35,654 nucleotides of DNA from Myxococcales bacterium (GTDB taxonomy: Bacteria; Myxococcota_A; Polyangia; Polyangiales; Polyangiaceae): positions 1-35,654 of the forward strand of contig JAJZQG010000068.1 in NCBI GenBank assembly GCA_021847645.1, read 5' to 3'. Shown here in pieces: positions 30,613 to 35,654 of this stretch. The position numbers and the translations under genes are program-made. How positions within the stretch are numbered: the first letter of the stretch is position 1; each line of letters starts with the position of its first letter. The notes under the pieces are model-generated. The model had not been told where the DNA came from. It worked only from the letters and a program-made list of their open reading frames with translations, and did no database searches.

Positions 30613-31677
30613 CTAGGGCACCAGCACGGCCCGCTCCGTGAGCTGCCCGTGGTGCGCCTTGTCGACCACCGCGTTGATCTCCGACAACGGGAACTTGCGC
30701 GTGAGCGGCGCGACCTTCACCTTGCCCTGGCCCACCCACTGCACGATCTCCGGGTAGAGCGTCGGGTCACAGCCCCAATTGCCCCGTAGCGTCGCGTCGA
30801 ACGCCATCAGGTTGCTCAATCGCACTTCCAGCTTGTCCATCGTGAAGCCCACCACCGCCATGTAGGCGCCGTGGTTGAGCAGGCCAAACGCCGTGCGCTG
30901 CCCGGCCGAGGTGCCCGAGGTCTCGAAGATCTTCCAGCGCATCGACGGCGCCCCGAGCTTCTTGACCTCGGCCTTGAGCTGGTCCTTGAGCTCCTTCTCG
31001 GACAGACCGCCGACCTGGATCGCGGCCGCCGCCCCGTAGTGCCTGGCGAGCTCGAGCTTGGCCGGCGAGACGTCGAGCGCAATCACCTTGGCCCCCGTGG
31101 CCGCCGCGCACTGCACGCAGTAGATGCCAATCCCGCCGGCCCCGACCACGATCGCCAGCTCCCCCGCCGCCAACCCGGACCGTCGCACGGACATGAACGG
31201 CGTGCTCACCGCGTCGGCCACCACCGACAGCTGCCACAGCTCGTGCGTCGCCAGAACATCGTCGCCCACCGGGCACAGGTATCTGGCAGGCACGGCAACG
31301 TGCGTGGCAAACCCGCCGTGACGGTCGTTGCCGGGCATGATCTGCGCCTTGCAGATGGTGCGGTGTCCCGCCTTGCACAGCTCGCAGGTGCCGCAGGGCA
31401 GCACCGCCGGCACGACCACCGGACGGTTCATCAGGCTGGCATCCACGCCGTCGCCCACTTCCCGCACATAGCCGCTGACCTCGTGGCCCAGCACCAGCGG
31501 CAGCGGCGCCCGCGTCTTGACTCCCATGTGAAGGAACGAGATGTCCGTATGGCACAGCCCGCAGCCCGCGACCTCGATAATCGCCTCGCCCGGCGCCGCC
31601 GACGGCAGCTCGAAGCTCCGCTCCTGCAGCGCCTTGCCCGGCTCCGTCATCATCCAACCCTTCGCCGTCGTGCTCAT
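30613..31677 (-). CDS. had: 6-Hydroxycyclohex-1-ene-1-carbonyl-CoA dehydrogenase
   Basis: 354 residues from the ATG at 31677, which has GGAG 6 nt upstream; the GTG one codon earlier is less well placed. Zinc medium-chain alcohol dehydrogenase: catalytic Zn motif GCGLCHTD, GHEVSGYV, and a structural-zinc loop with CGTCELCKAGHRTIC. The NAD-binding motif is VVGAGGIGIYC. Blocks such as MMTEPGKALQERSFELP and FGLLNHGAYMAVVGFT match Had/BamQ. It oxidises the Dch product to 6-oxocyclohex-1-ene-1-carbonyl-CoA for Oah. It is in the upstream transcription unit with the transporter and synthetase, separated from dch and oah. Confidence 0.92.
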   Translation of the reverse strand: MSTTAKGWMMTEPGKALQERSFELPSAAPGEAIIEVAGCGLCHTDISFLHMGVKTRAPLPLVLGHEVSGYVREVGDGVDASLMNRPVVVPAVLPCGTCELCKAGHRTICKAQIMPGNDRHGGFATHVAVPARYLCPVGDDVLATHELWQLSVVADAVSTPFMSVRRSGLAAGELAIVVGAGGIGIYCVQCAAATGAKVIALDVSPAKLELARHYGAAAAIQVGGLSEKELKDQLKAEVKKLGAPSMRWKIFETSGTSAGQRTAFGLLNHGAYMAVVGFTMDKLEVRLSNLMAFDATLRGNWGCDPTLYPEIVQWVGQGKVKVAPLTRKFPLSEINAVVDKAHHGQLTERAVLVP

Positions 31678-31719
31678 CACCCTCTCCTTTTTGCCCCAGC
31701 CGCGCGGCTGGATTGATCA

Positions 31720-33192
31720 CTATGCGGTCTCCTCTTGCGCCAGGCTCACGGCAACCGAGGGCGCCTCGATCTTGCGTTTGTCGAGCAGCGCCACCGCCAG
31801 GAACGACAGCATGCTCGCCGCGAACACGAAGTAGATCGGGTGGCTCGTCAGCCATGCCCACCGCGGCGGCAACGGCAGCTTCGACCACTGGATCGGCGCC
31901 ACGTACCAGAATACCAGCGCCGCCATCGATCCCAGCAGCGTCCAGGTGGCACTGCCCCTGCGGCACAGCGACGGCCAATACATCGTCATGAATACGACGA
32001 CCGTATAGCCGGTGGTCAGGGTCAAGCCCACGATGAGCGTCTGCAGGATCCCCGAGACGCTCATGGCCAGCAGAAAGGTCACGACGCCCAGCACGGCCAC
32101 GCTGCTTCTCGAGATCCACGCCTCGCCGCGCGGAGTCAGGTCCTTGGAGACGAAACGCTTGACCACGTCGTTCGTCACGAGCGTCGCACTGCCGATCAGC
32201 AGCGCGGTAGCCGTGCTTACGTCGGCAGCCCACAACCCGGCCAGGATGACGCCGGCGAGCAGCGGCGGCATCTCCAGGACCACCCGCGGCAAGGCCTCGG
32301 TCGGCGCGATCCCGGGATGCAGCGCCCGCGCCGCCATGCCCAGCAAGGCGCTGAGAAACCCCACCGGAAGGATCAGCAGGGCGCCCAGCAGAAATCCCCG
32401 CTGCGCCGCCTTCTCGTCCTTCGCCGCCAGCCCGACCTGCACGACCGATTGCGTCGAGAACACCGTCATCGCCATCACCACGAACCAGGCCGCGATGATG
32501 GGCATTCCCACCCCCGACAGGTCGAAGCCAGGATAGGACTCCGGCGCATTCGCCACCAGCCCGTGCAGCCCGCCCGCACGGCTCAGCGCAATTACCGTCC
32601 CGACACAGATACCCAAGTAGATGACAACCACGTTCGCCACGTTGGTCAGGCCGGCAGCCCAAAATCCGCCGATGAGCGTGATCCCGACGAACACCAGCGC
32701 AGTGGCCACCATTCCCATGCGCAGGGAGAAGACCTGGGGCATGAGCGACGACAGGATCGCACCGCCGGCGACGTACTGCAGCGAGGTGATCACGACCTGG
32801 ATGGCGAGCTGGCCCAGCACGGCGATCACGCGGCCCGTCGAGGTGTAGTGGCGCTCGAACAACTCGGGCAGCGTGGAGACCTCCATGCGACGGTAACGCC
32901 GGATGGCGATTAGCGCGGTGAGCAGGGCTCCACCGGCCCAGGCTGCGTTGTACCAGCCCGCCGAGATACCTGCCTTGTACGCGCGCTCGGCGACCCCGAT
33001 GGTGGAGGCTCCGCCCACCGCCAGGCCGGCCAGGGCCGCCGCACATACCCACGCAGGCATCTTGCGGCCGGCAAGCAGATAACCGACCAGACCGCTCGAG
33101 GTACGCTCCATCATGCGCTGCGACCACCAGGTCACGACGAACAGCAGCGCGATGTACGTGACAACGACAGCCAGCGGAATCCAGTAAGTCAC
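31720..33192 (-). CDS. Sodium:solute symporter family transporter
   Basis: 490 residues with about 13 hydrophobic segments beginning at WIPLAVVVTYIALLFVV. SSS-family features include the early segment SGLVGYLLAGRKMPAWV, GGASTIGVAERAYKAG, and the helix LWAADVSTATALLIGSATLV. The start is a GTG at 33192 with only a weak GGGG upstream, so the exact start is uncertain. It ends in TAG. It lies between an acyl-CoA synthetase and had, which suggests uptake of benzoate or another aromatic or organic acid with Na+. The substrate cannot be read from sequence. Confidence 0.86.
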   Translation of the reverse strand: MTYWIPLAVVVTYIALLFVVTWWSQRMMERTSSGLVGYLLAGRKMPAWVCAAALAGLAVGGASTIGVAERAYKAGISAGWYNAAWAGGALLTALIAIRRYRRMEVSTLPELFERHYTSTGRVIAVLGQLAIQVVITSLQYVAGGAILSSLMPQVFSLRMGMVATALVFVGITLIGGFWAAGLTNVANVVVIYLGICVGTVIALSRAGGLHGLVANAPESYPGFDLSGVGMPIIAAWFVVMAMTVFSTQSVVQVGLAAKDEKAAQRGFLLGALLILPVGFLSALLGMAARALHPGIAPTEALPRVVLEMPPLLAGVILAGLWAADVSTATALLIGSATLVTNDVVKRFVSKDLTPRGEAWISRSSVAVLGVVTFLLAMSVSGILQTLIVGLTLTTGYTVVVFMTMYWPSLCRRGSATWTLLGSMAALVFWYVAPIQWSKLPLPPRWAWLTSHPIYFVFAASMLSFLAVALLDKRKIEAPSVAVSLAQEETA

Positions 33193-33228
33193 CTCGATGC
33201 CCCGTTGCCTTCTTGCCGCGACCCTGGT

Positions 33229-35307
33229 TCAGCGCACCCGGATGCGCACGTCCACCGCGCAGGGAGCCTGCCCCGCCGGGTAGGTCAGGATCGGATTCAG
33301 ATCCATCTCCACTACGTTCGGGAAGTCCGCCGCAAGGCGCGAGGTCCTCACCAGCAGATCGCGAATCGCCCCCAGGTCGACGCCAGCCTGGCCGCGAATG
33401 CCCTTGAGCACGGCCTCGCCGCGAATCCCGCCAATCATCTCGTCGGCCTCGCGGTCCGTCAGCGGCGCCACCGAGAACACGACGTCTTTCATCACCTCGA
33501 CGAACACTCCGCCCAATCCGAACATGACGAGCGTTCCGAGCCCGGGCGCCTCGGTGGCGCCGATGATGACCTCACGCCCGGCCGGCTTCTGCTCGAGCGC
33601 CAGCAACGACGCCTCCGGCCCGAACTTGCCGCGCATTGCGTCGTAGGCTGATTGCAGGGCCTTGACGTCGCCGATGCCCAACACAACGCCCCCGGCCTCC
33701 GACTTGTGGATCACCTTCGAGGATTCCACCTTCAGCACGCAGGGGAATCCCACCTTGGCGCTCGCCGCCGCCACGTCGCCCGGAGCCTTGATCGCCGCCC
33801 GCTTCGGCACCCCGATGCCATAGGCAGCCAGCAGGTCGAACGCGTCCATCTGGCTCATGTACTCGTCCTTGCCCTGGTAGGCCGTGATCAGCCTCGTCGC
33901 AGCCGCCTTGTCCACGCCCAGGTCGCTGCGCAGCTCGCCGGCCACGCGCGCCCGCAGCGCGTGATAGCGAGACATGCCCGCCAGGCTCCGAGACGCGTCT
34001 TCCGCAAACTCGTAGACGGGAATGCTCGACTCCCGCAGTTGGTGGATCAGCGCAGCCCACTTGTCGATGGTGCACACTACGCACACCACCGGCTTGTCCG
34101 CGCCCGTCGTCGCATCCTTCAGGCGCTTGGCAATGGCCGGCAGATCCACGAATGGCGCCGTGACGAAGTACACCATCACCATGTCCACGCCGTCCTCGTG
34201 AAGCAGCGTGTCCACCGCAGCGTGGAAGTGATCGGGCCCGGCCGTCGCCACCACGTCTACCGGGTTGCCCAGGCTCGCCTCAGCGTACAGGCTGGCCTTG
34301 AGCCGCGCCCGGCCCTCGTCCGACCACTTCGACAGCTCCAGCCCGCTGTCGACGGCAGTGTCCACCGCCTGGATGCCCGGACCGCCCGTGTTGGTGATGA
34401 TGCCGATGCGACGCCCTTTCGGGATCGGCTGCATCGACATCGCAATCGCCGTCTTGATCATCTCGTCCGAGTCGTAGAACTGCACGACACCGGCCTTCTT
34501 GAACATCGCAGTAGCCATCGCGGCCTGGTCGACCAGGGTGCCGGTGTGCGAGGAGACCGCGACGGATCCCTCGCGCGTGCGCCCGGCCTTGATCGCCAGG
34601 ATCGGCTTGTGAGGCGTGATGCGGGAGGCCACCTCGAGGAACTTTTTGGGGTCCTTGAAGCTCTCGGTCTGCATCATGATGACGCGCGTGCCCTCGTCCT
34701 TGCCGTAGTACTCGAGGATCTCGGGCATGGTCAGATCGCACTCGTTGCCGTAGCTGGCGTACATGCGGTGGCCGAGGCCGACCTTGTGCAAGTGCAGCTT
34801 GAGCAACTCTCCCATCCCGCCGCCCTGCGCCACGATGGACACATTGCCGGGCTTCATCGGAACGAACGTGAAGTTGGCGTAGGCCATGATCTCCGGGTCG
34901 GCATTCTGCACGCCCTGGGAGTTGGGCCCGAACACGCGCATGCCGTACTTGTGCGCGAGCTCCACCATCTGACGCTCGCGCCGGATGCCCTCCTCGCCAA
35001 CCTCCTTGAACCCCGCCGAGTGCACAATCGCAAACTTGACGCCCTTCTTGCCACACTCCTCGATCACCGACGGAATGAGCTTGTACTGCACCGAGATGTT
35101 CACCAGATCGATCTCGTCAGGTACGTCGAGGATTGACTTGTAAGCCTTGAGGCACTGGATGTGCCCGCCCTTGGGGTTGATCGGGAAGATCGGCCCCTGG
35201 AACTTGTGCTCGAGCAGGTTCCGAATCACGATGTTGCCGATCGAATATGGGTTGTTCGATGCACCGATGATGGCAATCGCACGGGGCTTGAACAAGGCGT
35301 CGAGCAT
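33229..35307 (-). CDS. NDP-forming acyl-CoA synthetase (acetate--CoA ligase ADP-forming family)
   Basis: 692 residues; ATG at 35307 follows AGGAGAGG. Domains in order: CoA-binding Rossmann (PRAIAIIGASNNPYSIGN), succinyl-CoA ligase-like domains with the phosphorylated-type His254 in SSHTGTL (the same number as the active His recalled for archaeal ACD), then an ATP-grasp domain (YGIGVPKRAAIKAPGD, then FPCVLKVES, KSEAGGVVLG, EMDLNPIL). It makes an acyl-CoA from acid, CoA and ATP, releasing ADP, or runs in reverse to make ATP. With a transporter and had next to it, benzoate (or another aromatic acid) activation is likely; it would cost one ATP bond less than an AMP-forming benzoate-CoA ligase. 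An acetate or succinate role is possible. Confidence 0.9.
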   Translation of the reverse strand: MLDALFKPRAIAIIGASNNPYSIGNIVIRNLLEHKFQGPIFPINPKGGHIQCLKAYKSILDVPDEIDLVNISVQYKLIPSVIEECGKKGVKFAIVHSAGFKEVGEEGIRRERQMVELAHKYGMRVFGPNSQGVQNADPEIMAYANFTFVPMKPGNVSIVAQGGGMGELLKLHLHKVGLGHRMYASYGNECDLTMPEILEYYGKDEGTRVIMMQTESFKDPKKFLEVASRITPHKPILAIKAGRTREGSVAVSSHTGTLVDQAAMATAMFKKAGVVQFYDSDEMIKTAIAMSMQPIPKGRRIGIITNTGGPGIQAVDTAVDSGLELSKWSDEGRARLKASLYAEASLGNPVDVVATAGPDHFHAAVDTLLHEDGVDMVMVYFVTAPFVDLPAIAKRLKDATTGADKPVVCVVCTIDKWAALIHQLRESSIPVYEFAEDASRSLAGMSRYHALRARVAGELRSDLGVDKAAATRLITAYQGKDEYMSQMDAFDLLAAYGIGVPKRAAIKAPGDVAAASAKVGFPCVLKVESSKVIHKSEAGGVVLGIGDVKALQSAYDAMRGKFGPEASLLALEQKPAGREVIIGATEAPGLGTLVMFGLGGVFVEVMKDVVFSVAPLTDREADEMIGGIRGEAVLKGIRGQAGVDLGAIRDLLVRTSRLAADFPNVVEMDLNPILTYPAGQAPCAVDVRIRVR

Positions 35308-35365
35308 CGCTTCCTCTCCTGCTCTCCGAATCGCGCGCAGCGCGTCCGGGCTGTCGCGCCCTGCA

Positions 35366-35384
35366 CCTGCTGTCCCTCAGCAGG
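35366..35384 (-). terminator. Hairpin between the ATPase gene and the synthetase gene
   Basis: Perfect 7-bp arms CCTGCTG and CAGCAGG with a 5-nt loop, 45 nt past the stop of the upstream gene. There is no T-run. A terminator or a processing site is possible. Confidence 0.4.
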
Positions 35385-35429
35385 CACACGGCGCAGTTCG
35401 TCGTTCTCCGTCCACAACCGCCAGCTACC

Positions 35430-35654
35430 TCACGCCACCGGCTCCATCGCCAGCAGCGCCGCCCCCAGGGCGCCCGAATGCTGCGCAAAAGGAGGCACAA
35501 TCACTTCCCTGCCAATGCGCTCCGACAGCAGCGCCGCCACCGTCGGATTGTAGGCCGCCACGCCTCCGGTCAGTACCACCCGTCCTTCGAGCGGCGCCAT
35601 CTCCAGCACGCGCGTCACCACCGACACGAAAGCTCCGCGCACGATGCTCTCCAC
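35430..35654 (-). CDS. C-terminal end of a BadF/BadG/BcrA/BcrD-family ATPase (5' part outside window)
   Basis: 74 residues visible; the frame runs off the right window edge. VVLTGGVAAYNPTVAALL, then IPP-type VPPFAQHSGALGAALLA, is the conserved C-terminal ASKHA fold of CoA-ester reductase/dehydratase activators (compare FTGGVARN and YTGALGAALFA in bcrA here). It is a second family member besides bcrA and bcrD. It could be the activator of a 2-hydroxyacyl-CoA dehydratase or part of another benzoyl-CoA reductase-like enzyme encoded further to the right. It reads toward the synthetase gene and may belong to its operon. Family is clear; the specific role is not. Confidence 0.75.
   Translation of the reverse strand: MESIVRGAFVSVVTRVLEMAPLEGRVVLTGGVAAYNPTVAALLSERIGREVIVPPFAQHSGALGAALLAMEPVA

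Overview
The window is a GC-rich stretch of bacterial DNA that looks like an accessory catabolic island for anaerobic benzoyl-CoA degradation. The only taxonomic marker is the minus-strand surface protein at 8741-10987. It has a MYXO-CTERM-like C-terminal sorting signal (Ser-Cys-Ser-Val, one membrane helix, five arginines) and Asp-Ala-Gly-rich, Cys-rich linkers of a kind typical of Myxococcota. I therefore infer a myxobacterial-lineage host, probably an uncultured facultative or anaerobic member. This is inference; there is no rRNA or marker gene in the window.

Layout. (1) 1-8728, rightward: the end of an operon closely resembling the class II (ATP-independent, tungsten) benzoyl-CoA reductase complex. 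It carries HdrA-like BamE (5' end outside the window), MvhD-like BamF, NuoE/F/G-like BamG, BamH and BamI, a radical SAM/SPASM protein, and the tungstopterin catalytic subunit BamB. No bamC follows bamB. (2) 8741-12684, leftward: a SpoIID-domain surface lipoprotein fused in frame to a second lipoprotein module, then an ECF sigma / anti-sigma-like / Spy-CpxP-like periplasmic sensor operon. These look unrelated to catabolism. (3) 12685-18704, rightward: an upstream region with a TetR-type pseudopalindrome, an SDR / SCP2-type thiolase / DUF35 trio resembling BbsCD and BbsAB, then a four-subunit 2-oxoacid:ferredoxin oxidoreductase (korDABC-like). (4) 35654-18787, leftward: the end of a BadF/BcrA-family ATPase gene, an NDP-forming acyl-CoA synthetase, a sodium:solute symporter, and 6-hydroxycyclohexenecarbonyl-CoA dehydrogenase (had). 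After a new promoter/operator come bcrC, bcrB, bcrA, bcrD, a GNAT acetyltransferase, an HAD-crotonase fusion, a thiolase, glutaryl-CoA dehydrogenase, oah and dch.

How it works together. The leftward genes encode a nearly complete route. An aromatic acid is imported and activated to its CoA thioester. ATP-dependent class I BcrABCD reduces the ring, and Dch, Had and Oah convert the diene to 3-hydroxypimelyl-CoA. The HAD-crotonase fusion, thiolase and glutaryl-CoA dehydrogenase finish to acetyl-CoA. The Kor enzyme can regenerate reduced ferredoxin for BcrABCD. ETF genes are not in the window.

The most striking points are these. A class I and a class II benzoyl-CoA reductase system lie within about 20 kb of each other. 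A single in-frame amber codon interrupts an otherwise intact bcrB. Near-identical CCGAAC-N4-GTTCGG operators sit upstream of both the SDR/thiolase operon and the bcr operon. bamB lacks its usual bamC partner but has a radical SAM maturase-like neighbour.
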